From Cytophagales bacterium (GTDB taxonomy: Bacteria; Bacteroidota; Bacteroidia; Cytophagales; 172606-1): DNA of 41,425 bases. A program made the translations under genes and the position numbers. Each line of letters begins with the position of its first letter. The first letter of the stretch is position 1. Shown piece by piece: positions 17,301 to 28,433 of the stretch. The stretch is from contig JAUJNL010000055.1 in the NCBI GenBank assembly GCA_030448185.1, forward strand, positions 1 through 41,425. Reading direction: 5' to 3'. The notes under the pieces are model-generated. The model saw nothing but the letters and a program-made list of their open reading frames with translations. It made no database searches and was not told the origin of the DNA.

Positions 17301-18419
17301 TTATTTCTTAGCTTCTTCTTGCTCTTGCAATATCTGGTGATGCCGCTTGGCATTTAGATCTGATTCTTCTCCCATCCATACCCACAGTTTGATCAATCCA
17401 TTTTGATGGGCGCTTACCAGGAAAATACCATCCGCATTAAAATCAATATATTCGGCATGGTCTCCGGCCCAGGCTTTGTGCGCTACCGGAATGGCATCGT
17501 TCCCATACCGGAATATATCAGCTACCCGGTAAATATGGATGTATGGATCGTGACCAACATGTGCTATGTATTTTCCATTGGGATGCCAAGCAACCGACTC
17601 TATTTTCTTGCCCGTGTGGTTAAAATGTTTCAGCAACTTTCCGCTTTTCCATTCCCACACAAAAATATTTCCCCTTACGTCCTTCGTACTTCCGACACCC
17701 ACCACGTATTGTCCATCCGGCGAAAAAACACCACTGGCAAAGTTTACGTATTGATCCGTTTGTAAAGATTGCACCAGTGACCAATCGGCTACTTTATAGA
17801 CTTTTACGGCTCCGTGCCCGACAGCGAGTAAATATTGATCATCAGTAGAAAAATATACCCTATTAACGGTACTGCCAAATTCAAGGGTTTTCATTTCATT
17901 TCCGGCTGGCATATTGAAAATACGGATTACTCCTTTGGGGGAGCCATTTCCCATTTCGGTAACCTCTTCACCGGTAGCCAGTAAGCTGCCTTTGTTTGAC
18001 CAGGTCAGTCCGTCTATTCCTTGCGTATGTTTAAGGACTTTAACTACTTTCCCGGTTTTTGCTTCATAAATGGTAACCCGGAAATCTTCACTGGCGGCGG
18101 CTACGTATGTACCATCGGCTGACCATCCCACTCGTTCAACTTCTTGCCTGGTAGATTGCCGCCACAGTTCAGTCCCATCCGAAGTGCGCCACATAATCAC
18201 TGAATTATCGTACTTGGTGCCACTCACAATGTACTTACCATCCGGAGAAAACTCCGCACTTTCTACTGAACCTAGTTCCCCTAAGGCATCGGCTACCCGC
18301 GACCACACGGGTTCTAAGCGTAATTGATAATCCAAATGCGGTTGCGCATGGGTAAGGGCGGTAAATAAAAAGAATAAAAGCCCTGCGCTTATTCTTCTGC
18401 TTAGGTTAGGTAGTTGCAT
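17301..18419 (-). CDS. Secreted WD40-repeat protein
   Basis: A 372-residue protein with a signal peptide (about 1-26, LLFFLFTALTHAQ). It is followed by seven or so WD40-like blades, each with a pattern such as VESAEFSPDGKYIVSG and IESVAWHPNGKYIAHVG. A propeller of this kind binds partners or ligands and has no catalytic residues of its own. The C-terminus is short and charged (NAKRHHQILQEQEEAKK). It lies directly downstream of a second, related WD40 gene that is broken, and upstream of the enolase-superfamily gene. These three may form one transcript. Confidence 0.85.
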   Translation of the reverse strand: MQLPNLSRRISAGLLFFLFTALTHAQPHLDYQLRLEPVWSRVADALGELGSVESAEFSPDGKYIVSGTKYDNSVIMWRTSDGTELWRQSTRQEVERVGWSADGTYVAAASEDFRVTIYEAKTGKVVKVLKHTQGIDGLTWSNKGSLLATGEEVTEMGNGSPKGVIRIFNMPAGNEMKTLEFGSTVNRVYFSTDDQYLLAVGHGAVKVYKVADWSLVQSLQTDQYVNFASGVFSPDGQYVVGVGSTKDVRGNIFVWEWKSGKLLKHFNHTGKKIESVAWHPNGKYIAHVGHDPYIHIYRVADIFRYGNDAIPVAHKAWAGDHAEYIDFNADGIFLVSAHQNGLIKLWVWMGEESDLNAKRHHQILQEQEEAKK

Positions 18420-18523
18420 AACTTCAACAATAAACGAATACTTTTTTTACGAAAATATCTCAGCCGTGGTATAGCGCCATATCTTTCATGCCGCCTTGTA
18501 AGCAAGGAATCACTTGTGGTCAC

Positions 18524-19632
18524 CTATTGTTTTTTCATATCACGGTTATGTAGGATCTGGTTTTCAATTTTCTGGTACAAACCAGGCGTGTTATGCGTAG
18601 TGGAAATCATTAGGTATAAGGAAATCAATCCGCTGTCTTCGTGGGCAGTCAGCAGCAGCCTGCCATCGGATGAAAAGTCCATGTATTCGGTACGGGGGTG
18701 GGAAGCTCGTAAGCCAACTGCTTATCTTTGAGCCGGTAAAAACTGATTTTTCGCTGGTGTCCGCCGACAAGCAGATACTGGCCATCAGCCGTGAAGGCCA
18801 CTGCCTCTATTTTCAAGGGTTCTTCAAAGGCTTTAATCAACTTTCCGGTTGCTGTTTCAAACACCCTGGCCGTGTTGTCAAAACCCCCGGAGGCGATCCA
18901 TTTTCCGTCGCTTGAAAGGCGCACGGACTTTACCGAACCCGTAGGCCCTTTATATTCGCGGATCACCTGCTTTTTGGGAATGTCAATTAACTTAACAAAG
19001 CCATCGTAGCGGGTCTGTTTGGTTTGCGGATCAGGGGTTTGAATATTACCACCGACTACCAATGCTGCGTCATCCTTGCTAAAGTCCAGTGAATTAACCG
19101 TAGAGCCGACATTTATTTTTCCGGAAAGGGCATACGTACCGGCATCCCACAACCACACATCCCCTTTTTCAGATCCGGCGGCAATGAGTTTTCCATCGTG
19201 CGACCAGGTAATGCCATCTAAGCTACTATCGTGTTCCAGGCGTCTGATTTCTTTGCCGCTTTGCGTATCCCAGATTTTTACCAGAAAGTTCTCGTCTCCG
19301 GTGGCAAACCGTTTGCCATCCGGCGAAAATACCACGCACTCAATTTCGGCTTCCTGTTTGTTCTCCCAAAGCAAAGCGCCATCGGCCACCCGCCAGACCA
19401 TCAGGTTGTACCCAAACTTGGAAGCTGAAACCGCCAGCCTTCCATCGGGAGAAAGTCGGGCTGCTTCTACCGACCGCAACACCGGCGCATAATCAGCTAC
19501 CCGGTGCCATACAGGTATAACGTCCGGCTTGTCGGCAGGATAAATCTTATGTTCCTGCCCTAAAACCGTATATACAGCGCTGAAAAAATCAATAGCAACC
19601 TGCTTGGGTGGTTCATTGGCAAACGGTTTATA
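18524..19632 (-). pseudogene. Second WD40-repeat protein, frameshifted and lacking a start
   Basis: Paralogue of the neighbouring WD40 protein. The main frame reads about 300 residues (for example VVFSPDGKRFATGDENFLVK and VKSVRLSSDGKWIASGG). It is open leftward from 19632, where a TAA blocks it, so the native start and signal peptide are not in frame. At the other end the frame breaks in the run gggggtggg (18694-18702). Shifting by one base continues the propeller as TEYMDFSSDGRLLLTAHEDS and runs to a TAG at 18524-18526 after NRDMKKQ. The first break could be a homopolymer error; the missing 5' end looks more like a real deletion or a second error. Function as for its neighbour. Confidence 0.75.
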
Positions 19633-19777
19633 TTATGTTGTTTAAAGATTTGGGTCCAAAAGTATTTTCCGAAAAATCATATTTCTTCCTGACTCCTTTT
19701 TCCGGTAAGGAGATGTAAAGTATCAGTCTGTAAAAAAGACAATCTGACTGATGATAAACCGGACTACTTTTCACCAA

Positions 19778-19935
19778 TCAGTAACTTGGATTTTGTGGCA
19801 ATAAATTAGCATTCAGGTCAATCTCCCGCGCAGGAATCGGCCACAGAATGCGATCAGAATTAGTATTATTGGAGAATCTGGTCCAGAAAAGGCACCATCC
19901 GGGAGTGCGGCTCAGTTCATTCAATGCCTCTGTGC
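19778..19935 (-). pseudogene. SusD C-terminal fragment
   Basis: The frame ending at TGA 19778-19780 reads DRILWPIPAREIDLNANLLP followed by QNPSY. The intact SusD gene at 21604 ends DRILWPVPARDIDLNPNLLP followed by QNPGY, so the two differ at only four of 25 positions. About 50 codons remain, with a diverged stretch before the match. It abuts the stop of the M20 amidohydrolase gene, so the parent gene was lost by deletion or recombination at that point. Confidence 0.85.
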
Positions 19936-19938
19936 GTA

Positions 19939-21538
19939 TTATTTCTGTTCTTTGATCGTCGGATACTTGATTCCTAGCTGTTCCAAATAAGTAGCATATT
20001 TTGAAGGATTGTAATAAAATTTTTTCATTTCAGGCCTGAATTCCTCCATGATTTCTTTATTTAGTTCTATGGCGGGTGTATCATCAGCGCTTACGAGCGG
20101 AACATATGTTTCATTCTTTTTTTGTTCGGTATTAAAATACTTCCAGGCATCTGCAAGTAATTGGGGGTTTAAGAGAAGATCAATTACAGTCATGGCCGCT
20201 ACTTTTGCTCCGACTGTTGCTCCCTTATGGGCTATTGGGGTTGCCATACTCACGGCTCTTGACCAATGATGGCCCGGCAAACCGGGTATATTGCAAGGAT
20301 ACTTTAAGGTGATTGTGGGAACCGTCCAGCAGACATCGGCAATATCATCAGATCCACCGCCTATAGAGAACTTGGAAGGAGAAATTAATCCTTCAATTTC
20401 TCTATCAAGTCCCACTGTTTTAGATCCCATCAATTTCTGCATGGCCTTTGCCAGTAGCTGATCGTCTTCCGTCCAATCTGGCAGCCCAACTTTTTTCATA
20501 TTCTCATACATGCCCTTGGCTAAAGGTTCATTAAAATGACGGGTAAATGCACTCCCCATGTAGCGGTAGCTGACTTTGGTGCCAGTCATTAAGGCCGCAC
20601 CTTTAGCTATATTGATGCCGGATTCATACGCCGACTTTAACCTTGGATAGGTATGTTCTCTGAAATAATACCAAACCGAAGCCTTTTCGGGCACCACATT
20701 GGGCTGATCGCCCCCGTCCGTGATTACATAATGAGATCGTTGCGTCGGGTATAGGTGTTCCCGCTTAAAATTCCATCCCACATTCATTAATTCTACGGCA
20801 TCCAGGGCGCTTCTGCCATTCCAGGGAGAGGCACCGTGGGCTGATTCTCCCTCAAAAGTAAACTTGACTGAGAGCAATGCATTTCCTTCCGTTTTCCCGT
20901 AAGAAACTGACATGCTGCTGGAAACATGCGTGAAAATACAAGCGTCCACATTTTTAAAGTAGCCGTCTCTTACGAAAAAGCTTTACTTGCCAACTGCTCT
21001 TCAGCCACCCCAGGCCAGAGCATAAGCGTGCCGGACAGGTTGTGCTTTTCCATCATTTTTGAGCGCCAGAGCCGCCGTTACATTTACTGCCTGTCCGGAA
21101 TTGTGCCCCTCTCCGTGTCCGGGAGCGCCCTCAATGATAGGGTCACGGTAGGCAACCCTGGCTTTTGGGAGGCTTTTGGAATACAATCCAGGTCGCTGCC
21201 AATGGCGATGACTGGTTTGCCGTTTCCCCAGGTGGCAATCCAGGCGGTTGGAATGCCGGAAATACCCTCCTTAATTGTAAAACCGTTTTCTTTAAGAATA
21301 CCAGTGATGTATTTAGAAGTCTCAAATTCCTGCATTCCCAATTCGCCAAAACTAAACAGCATATCCACCATCTCCTGGGTAAGCTTGGCATTCTTGGCTA
21401 CTTCTTCCGCTACTTCACTTTTTAGCGCTTCAATTTTTTTATGCGAGGCTCTCCCGGCCTGAGAATAGGCTGGTCCAAACGATAGAACTATTGAAAGGTT
21501 TTGGTTTAGATAAACAACTTTAAGAAATTTCGCATCAT
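19939..21538 (-). pseudogene. M20-family amidohydrolase (AbgB-like), four single-base frame breaks
   Basis: Reassembled, this is an M20D amidohydrolase of about 520 residues with a signal peptide starting at ATG 21538 (MMRNFLKLFI, then SIVLSFGPAYSQA). Family motifs are clear: IGSDLDCIPKASQKPG, GAPGHGEGHNSGQAVN, GESAHGASPWNGRSALDAVE and IGGGSDDIADVCWT. The frame is broken near 21509-21512, 21156-21158 (G run), 21056-21060 (A run on the coding strand) and 20975-20979 (T run). All are repaired by one base each, and the sequence is otherwise well preserved. Four lesions with no substitutions suggests sequencing error or very recent loss. It follows SusD by 65 nt, so the uptake system probably feeds it an N-acyl or peptide-like substrate. 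Confidence 0.8.
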
Positions 21539-21603
21539 TCTAATTTTAAAAATGTAATTACCAAGCTTTGCCCCTCACTTTTAAAATCTGGTTTATCTGT
21601 GTA

Positions 21604-22968
21604 TTAGTAGCCTGGATTCTGAGGCAATAAATTAGGATTTAAGTCAATATCCCGTGCGGGAACCGGCCACAGTATCCGGTCAGGATTGGTAAGTTGCGGT
21701 ATTAACTCAACTGCTCTACCCGTTCTCACCAGATCAAACCAGCGTTGTCCTTCAAAGGCAAGTTCCAGAAAGCGTTCATTCTCAATGGCTAGTCTCACTT
21801 GCGCCGGTGAGGTTGCCGTAGTAGGCGCTATTCCGGCTCTATTTCTGATTTGATTAAGGAATGGTATGGCCTCTATCGTTCTATTTAACTCGTTTAAGCA
21901 TTCGGCACGCATCAGGATTACATCGGCTAAACGAAGAATAATTACATTATTAGCCTGAAGCCCTCTTGCTGCCTCAGCCGGAGGAGCAGTTTGATATTTG
22001 AGCGTATAAAATCTGTTATTGTGAAACCCAACACTGATGGGTATCCTTAAATCTTGTGGATTCTCATTAAATGCGTTAATTATTTTCTGATCGGGTAAAA
22101 CTCGTGGATTATTATTCGGATAGGGAACTGTCTCACGTTCTAAGGAATGCGCTTCCACCGCCCGGCTAGGACGATAAGATAATTCAAAAATGGTTTCAGG
22201 GGTATTTTGTTCGCCTACCCTGAATAAGCTGCTATACGCTTTACCATCTACCAGGCTATATTGTTGGTCTGCCATTACCTGTTCGGTTTTGGTCAGCGCC
22301 AGCTGGTAGTCGCCCGGCGCATTTCGGTATAAGTACACTTTGGCAAGCATGGCTCTAGCCGCACCTTTGGAGGCCCTGGCACGGTTTACACTTGGAGTCG
22401 AGAGCAATTCTTCCGCCTGAAGTAAATCTGCTACAATCTGCTCGTAGACAGCCGGCAATTCGCTGCGAGCCACATTAAAATCCGTATTAGGTGATTTACT
22501 GGGCTTAGTAATCAGCGGGATTTTGCCGTAAAACCTTGATAAATAGAAAAATGCCATTCCTCTTAAAAAATAGGCTTCCCCAACAATTTGAGCCGAGTTT
22601 AACGCAGGATCTTTGATTGATGGCACATTTTCAATAACATCATTGCAAGCGTGTACCGCGAAATAAAGCTCACGCCAGGTATCCCCCACATTTCCTTGCA
22701 CCGGAGTAGGTACAAAATTTTCGTGGTTGGTATAATTCCCCCCCGCTTACCACCCTGAACTCATCGGACATTCCACCGGGAACAACTATAAAATTCTGAG
22801 AAACCGGATTTTGCATATAATTATAACAATTCATCAGGGCGGCCTGTGCATCGCCGGCGTTCTGATAAAAGTATCCGCCAATATATCGCTGACCGGTTCA
22901 ACTTCCAGTATGTCGCAGGAAGAAGATAACCCTAACAGCACCGTAAGAAATAAAAATATCTTTTTCAT
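21604..22968 (-). CDS. SusD/RagB-family outer-membrane lipoprotein (frameshifted)
   Basis: The start is ATG 22968, giving a lipoprotein signal with lipobox-like LSSSC (MKKIFLFLTVLLGLSSSCD). Two frame breaks interrupt the N-terminal third. The first is near 22860, where one A is missing, after TFIR. The second is in the seven-C run at 22738-22744. Between them the sequence is NAGDAQAALMNCYNYMQNPV; beyond the second it reads cleanly to the stop. The C-terminal region has the usual SusD features (FLELAFEGQRWFDLVRTG and the DRILWPVPARDIDLN ending). It partners the SusC protein encoded 31 nt upstream, lining the outside of the pore and capturing the ligand. The ligand is not evident. Confidence 0.85.
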
Positions 22969-22999
22969 ACTATTTTTTATATAAGGAATAGAATTCAGA

Positions 23000-25900
23000 T
23001 TAGAAACTAATGGTAAGGCCACCCATTAAAATTCTGGGTTGTGGCTGCGTTAAATAATCCACCCCCAGGGTAGGCGTTCCGGTTCCTACATTTTGATTTT
23101 TCGGATCCAGCCCGGAGTAGTTGGTAATGGTGAATAAATTCTGTCCGGAGATGTAAACCCTGGCCGATGACATACCTATCTTTTGAACTAGCGCCGAAGG
23201 CACGGTATAGCCGAAGGTAATATTTCGAAATCGTATAAAAGAACCGTCTTCCAGATACCGGGAAGAGGCGTCCGTTGCGGAAGCCCCACTCACCCCGAAC
23301 GGGCCGTAAATAGCTTTGGGAATAGTAGTAACGTCGCCTTGTTGTTTCCACCGGTTCAGTACCTGAGTAGTTTGGTTGTACTCTTCCGCCATGGATGTTA
23401 AAGTGGCGCCGGTCATATTATAAATATCATTGCCATAGGACCAGTTGACAATAACATTTAAATCAAATCCTTTGTAAGAAAAGTTATTTGTAATCCCTCC
23501 AAAATGTTTAGGCAAGGCATTTCCAATAATCACCCGATCAAATTGCCGGTTAGTAGAGCCATCGTTATTTAAATCCTCAAATTTGGCATCTCCTCCGCGC
23601 ACCCCCTTTCATATAAATCCGTAATTTGATTGGCAGGATCCTCTATTCTGGGCACATCTTCATCACGGGCATACACGCCCTGATAATTGTATCCATAAAA
23701 GGAGCCGATGGATTCCCCGATCCGGTAAATACTGTAGGGCCCTTCCACCCCATAGGCATCAGGTAATTTAAAAATGTAATCGGAACCTTGCTCGCCGTTA
23801 ATGGGCAAACTGGTAATCTTAGTGCGGTTAAAAGCGATATTGAAATCGGTTGTCCACTTAAATGCGCCTGTTAGGTTACGGGTGGAAAGGGCATACTCTA
23901 CCGCGCGGTTTTCCATCGTACCAATATTGGGATTGCCGTTACCGCTAAAACCGGACGTCCAGGGAAGCTGCCGGGGGAAGATGAGGTCATTGGTTTTTTT
24001 CAAATAGGCCTCTGCCGTCAGGTTAATCCTGGCGTTGAAGAGCGAAACATCCAGGCCCAGATTGGTTGTAGTGGTAGATTCCCAGCCTAAGTCCGGGTTG
24101 GGGATATTCTGCTGGCCAATGCCCGGATTTCCATCATAGTTCCGGCCCGTTTCATACAGCGCACGGGCGGCATAATTACTTATGCCATCCTGGTTACCGG
24201 TAACACCAATACCCACACGTAGCTTCATATCCGAAATAGACGAAAACTTTTTAATAAAAGGTTCTTCAGAAATACGCCAACCTAATGATACGCCGGGAAA
24301 TAGGCCATACCGATTATTCTTTCCAAAGCGTGAAGATCCATCGGCTCTAAAACTTGCCTCAAACAGATACTTATCTTTAAAACTATAATTTGTCCGCCCA
24401 AAATATGACAAGAGGCTCCAGTCTGAGATATTTTGCGATGGAATGTAAGGTTCAGCAATGGCTAGGGACGTAATGATATCTGAACCTGCCGTTTGACCCC
24501 CTGCGTTTAGTATGGCATACCGGGAACGCTGCGAACCGAAACCGCCAAGTAAGCTAATCCGGTGATCGTTAAATTTTTTATTAAAGGTCAGGGTATTATC
24601 ATTAATAACAGTTTGTTCGTCCAGGTTAGTTGCTCGTGCTTCCGCCCTGCCATTTCTGCCTAAAATAAAGCTGGGCACATAACGCTCCACCCGGTCATCC
24701 AGGTAGTCTACGCCGATCACGCTCCGGAAGGTCAGTCCTTGCAGTATTTCGTATTGGGCGTACACATTGGTTACAATCCGCCGCTGGATGCTGTTAAAGG
24801 TAATTTCATTGGCTATTTGTACGGGATTTTGCGTTTCGAGCGGGTCAATGGAATAGGCGCCATCCTCATTACGAACCGGCAAATTGGGATTACGCAGCAA
24901 AGCGTTTGCCAGCACTGAATACCCGCTGAAGTCGTTTTCTACGCGGGCTTGACTGGCATTACTGAAGGTAGTGCTGGTACCCACTTTTAACTTCGGCGCT
25001 GCCTGATAATCCAGATTGATACGCCCCGTAAAACGGTTATATTCCTGACCGATAATAGTGCCCTGCTGGGTAAAATAACCTAGTGAAATATAACTGGTTA
25101 ACTTTTCGTCTCCGCCGGTTAAGGAAAGGGTATAATTTGAAATTGGCGCACGACGGAATACTTCGTTCTGGTAGTCGGTATTAAGCCCGGTAACTTCCAC
25201 TTGATTATAAGGTGCGTTATTTAGTAAATTGGGATTACGATTTGTAAGCTCCTCGGTTAACAAATCCACAAACTGGGCTCCATTGAGCAGGTCAAACGTT
25301 TTCCAAACTTGCTGAACTCCGGTATAGGCATCAAAGGTAATCCGGGCTTTACCTGACTTACCGCGCTTGGTCGTAATCAGCACTACTCCGTTAGAACCTC
25401 TGGAACCGTAAATTGCCGTAGCCGCCGCATCCTTCAGTATTTCCATGGATTCAATATCATTGGGATTAATATCTGCTAACACCGAGGAACGCTGCCCACC
25501 TACACTTACCGCCGTACTGTTGTTCATCGGCACGCCATCAATTACAAACAGTGGCCGCGTTTCTCCTAGTAAAGAAGCAGTGCCTCGTACCCGCACAAAT
25601 ACTTCGCCTCCGGGTGTACCAGAATTCTGGACTACCTGCACGCCGGCTGCTTTGCCTTGCAGCAAAGCATCCGGACTTGCCACCGGAATATTTTTAATGT
25701 CTTCGGCTTTCACGGAAGCAATGGAACCGGTAATATCTTTCTTGATTTGGGTGCCGTACCCTACCACTACCACTTCGGATAAGGATTGTAAATCCTGTAC
25801 TAAACTAACATCAATAACACTCCGGTTATTGACCGGAATCTCCTCGGTGGTGTACCCGATGAAGGAGAATACTAAAGTACCGTTTCCATCAGGAATGGTT

Positions 25901-26508
25901 AAACTGTAACGGCCATCGGCATCGGTGGTCGTACCGGTGCTGGTACCTTTCAGCAGTACGCTTACCCCGGGCAGCGCCTCGCCGTTGTCCGAAGATACCC
26001 GGCCTTTCACCGTTAATTCAACCGGAGAAGATAATACGGATAGTCGAACGGAAGACACTGATTCCATGCTTTGCGAACGTTCCGTCGGGGGCGATGTTTG
26101 CGAATCAGCGCTGCTGGAATTGCCGGATTTAGCCGGAATGGTCCGGATAGCGGGAGGCGTTTGCACCGGTACAATTACATAATAGTTCTTTCGCACTTTC
26201 TCCAGTTTCAACTGCAGGGGTTCCAGCAGTTCCTTCAGGCTCTCTTCTATTGATTGTTTTTCCGTCAGGACGGCTTGGGGTACATACTTGTCCTGTACGA
26301 CACTGACCTCATAGTTCAGGTACACGTGATAGCGGTTTTCCAGCTCCGTAAGCACCTCTTTCAGCGGCCGGCGGTTTTCCTGTACCGGATAATTTATGCG
26401 GCCGGGTCTTTCCGCCGAAGCCACCTGCTGGGCTTCTAGTACCTGCGGAGCGTAGCACACTAATGCGCCGCATAGCAGCATGTTTACTTTTCGTAATAAT
26501 CTATTCAT
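23000..26508 (-). CDS. SusC/RagA-type TonB-dependent transporter with STN domain (one frameshift)
   Basis: About 1170 residues once joined. Domains in order: signal peptide; STN domain (about 45-115, RRPLKEVLTELENRYHVYLN); carboxypeptidase-regulatory-like domain (about 165-250, VKGRVSSDNGEALPGVSVLL); TonB box and plug (SEVVVVGYGTQIKKDITGSI onward); and a beta-barrel. The frame breaks in the C5 run at 23602-23606, between LYERG and RGGDAKFEDLNNDGS, and one extra base restores it. The STN domain is what FecR-linked transporters use to signal, and the FecR gene is just upstream (33-nt gap), so it can sense its own substrate. It pairs with SusD. Confidence 0.92.
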
Positions 26509-26541
26509 ATTGATTTCACTGATTTTTTGTGGAGAAAGGAT

Positions 26542-27588
26542 CTATTCAAAAATGATTTGCTTGTTTTCTGCATCAACCTGCATCGGGAATGTCTTCGAAA
26601 GGGTTTCTACCCAAACTTCCGGGTTATCCGCCGGGAAAGTGCCTTTAAACCGGCGGCCTGCCACCGTACTATCCGTGAAAATCACCCGGTACCCGAAGTA
26701 ATCTTCAAGGGATTGGGCTACCTCACTGAGGGACACTTCGTTAAAACTGACTTTATTTTCCCGCCACGAAGCGTATAGGTCCGCATTCACCTTCTGTTTG
26801 GTTATTCCACTGCGTTGATTGCTGATGCTGACCAGCTCTCCCGGTTTCATCTCCAGCTGGCCTTGTGAAGCGCTTTCCAGCCTCACTTTACCTTCCGCCA
26901 GCACTACCCGGGTGGCCTGGCGGCGGGCATGCACGTCGAACTTAGTTCCCAGCACTTCAACCTTAAGCTGACTGGTATGCACCACAAATTTTACCGGGCT
27001 TTGCCGGGTTGTTTTTTGTTTGGTTACTTCAAAAAAGGCCTCGCCTTCCAGCCACACCTCCCGTTGTCCTTTTTTATCCCAATTTTTGGGATATTTCAGG
27101 GTGGAGTTTGTATTCAGTGTTACTACGGATTGATCGGGCAGCACTACTTGCTGCGTCTCCCCATATTCCGTCCTGATTTCGGTAAAGCCGGTTGACTTGA
27201 AGTAGAAGAACCAGACGGAGCCAACTATAAACAATAAGGCAATGGCTGCCGCTACCCGGCCCAATACAGGCATGATCCGCACGTTAGCCCGACTTGGTAA
27301 GGACGAATTTTCCGGTGATTCCTCCGGTATAAGCCGGATCCGGTGAAAAAGTTTTTCTAGCTCGGCTTCTTTCGAAACCGGTAGCGGCTGGGCCCGGGTT
27401 TGCGTAGCCAGTACTCTGATAATTTCAGCGGCCTGACTCGTTTCGGGTTCTTTTTCCGGGTGACTTGCCAGCCAAGCCGTCCAGAAGCTGATGGCCTCCG
27501 GATCGGTATTGAGCACAAAGGCCTGAAAAGATTCGTCGGCTACAAAATCTTCCGAGTGGTACCCTGTATAGTCTTTCATCGTGTGCAA
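26542..27588 (-). CDS. FecR-family anti-sigma factor
   Basis: A 348-residue inner-membrane protein. The cytoplasmic N-terminus (1 to about 105) should bind the sigma factor. One membrane helix follows (VAAAIALLFIVGSVWFFYF), then a periplasmic FecR domain (YGETQQVVLPDQSVVTLNTN, VWLEGEAFFEVTK) and a C-terminal domain that resembles the DUF4974/STN-like module (VSLSEVAQSLEDYFGYRVIF). It should relay the state of the SusC STN domain to the sigma factor encoded 106 nt upstream. The start may also be the ATG three codons later (MKDYTGY). Confidence 0.93.
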   Translation of the reverse strand: MHTMKDYTGYHSEDFVADESFQAFVLNTDPEAISFWTAWLASHPEKEPETSQAAEIIRVLATQTRAQPLPVSKEAELEKLFHRIRLIPEESPENSSLPSRANVRIMPVLGRVAAAIALLFIVGSVWFFYFKSTGFTEIRTEYGETQQVVLPDQSVVTLNTNSTLKYPKNWDKKGQREVWLEGEAFFEVTKQKTTRQSPVKFVVHTSQLKVEVLGTKFDVHARRQATRVVLAEGKVRLESASQGQLEMKPGELVSISNQRSGITKQKVNADLYASWRENKVSFNEVSLSEVAQSLEDYFGYRVIFTDSTVAGRRFKGTFPADNPEVWVETLSKTFPMQVDAENKQIIFE

Positions 27589-27694
27589 AGCCAGTAAAAT
27601 CAGGTCCGTCTGCCGGACCTTCTATTGGCTTCACAGGAAAAAGACAACTTTATACTCGTTTTTTATAAAAATATTTTGGGGCAGCGGATTATTC

Positions 27695-28282
27695 TCAGAG
27701 ATTCAGGCAGAGCAACAGCCAGGACAAGTGAATAGGGGAGAGGATGTCTTTCAGTGACTTTACTCCCTGGCAAACCAGGTTGCGGACTGACTGCACATGT
27801 ACATTCATGACCTCCGCAATTTTATCATACTCCAGGCCATCGAAAAAACGCAGGTAGATGGCTTCCCGCTGGCGGGTAGACAAATGGTTCAGTGCCTGGG
27901 AAATAACCAGGGCTTGCTCCCCGGATAATTGCGTGGAAATAATAAAGTCTTCGTGGGAAAAGACAACCTCAAAAAAGGGTTGAGCCGGTAAACGCAGACT
28001 CCGTTCCCGGTTCTGCTTGATACACTGGTCGCTGATGAGGTGACGCAACGATTTGAACAGGTAGGGCTTGATCACTTTTACATCCGTCAACGATTCCCGC
28101 TTTAGCCAGAGCCGGTGAAATAAGTCCTGTATACAATCCTTTACCAACTCCTCATCCCTAATGAGTCGCCTCCCGTACCGGAACAGGCTATCGTAATGGC
28201 CAAGGAACAACTGCGCCAGGGCCTGTTCATTGCCGTGCCGGAAGGCGTACCAAAGCTCATTATCTGAGGTGGATTCAGTCAT
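27695..28282 (-). CDS. ECF RNA polymerase sigma factor (Bacteroidota FecI-like)
   Basis: A 195-residue sigma-70-family factor of the ECF group. Region 2 is at about 20-85 (LFRYGRRLIRDEELVKDCIQ, DLFHRLWLKRESL) and region 4 at about 125-180 (LNHLSTRQREAIYLRFFDGL, EYDKIAEVMNVHVQSVRNLV). It has the Bacteroidota form with a short linker between the two. As first gene of the sigma, FecR, SusC, SusD, amidohydrolase series, it should direct transcription of the downstream genes when released by FecR. A terminal-inverted-repeat element lies 39 nt upstream of its start. Confidence 0.94.
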   Translation of the reverse strand: MTESTSDNELWYAFRHGNEQALAQLFLGHYDSLFRYGRRLIRDEELVKDCIQDLFHRLWLKRESLTDVKVIKPYLFKSLRHLISDQCIKQNRERSLRLPAQPFFEVVFSHEDFIISTQLSGEQALVISQALNHLSTRQREAIYLRFFDGLEYDKIAEVMNVHVQSVRNLVCQGVKSLKDILSPIHLSWLLLCLNL

Positions 28283-28321
28283 CTGAACGGGAATTAAAAT
28301 CCGGAACTAAGGTTTTCTCGG

Positions 28322-28433
28322 GTGTACGACAAATTGCAGATCAACCATTAAACTTTGTTCGTGTTGTTCCGCATTTAGCTTCGCTGAGAATAGTTGCAAT
28401 GCGGAACTGAGAAAAAGGGCATTTTGTCGTACA
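28322..28433. repeat. 112-nt element with terminal and nested inverted repeats
   Basis: The outer ends GTGTACGACAAA (28322-28333) and TTTGTCGTACAC (28422-28433) are perfect 12-bp inverted repeats; one mismatch then three more bases extend them. Inside is a second inverted pair, GTTCCGCAT (28366-28374) and ATGCGGAAC (28398-28406), which encloses the word shared with 4384-4418. The size and terminal repeats fit a tiny non-autonomous element or a regulatory structure just upstream of the sigma-factor gene. No coding frame or flanking target duplication is seen. Confidence 0.6.

Noticed and set aside
20926..21462. Plus-strand open frame opposite the amidohydrolase gene
   Set aside because: The amidohydrolase motifs lie on the minus strand; this frame is a shadow with no domain.
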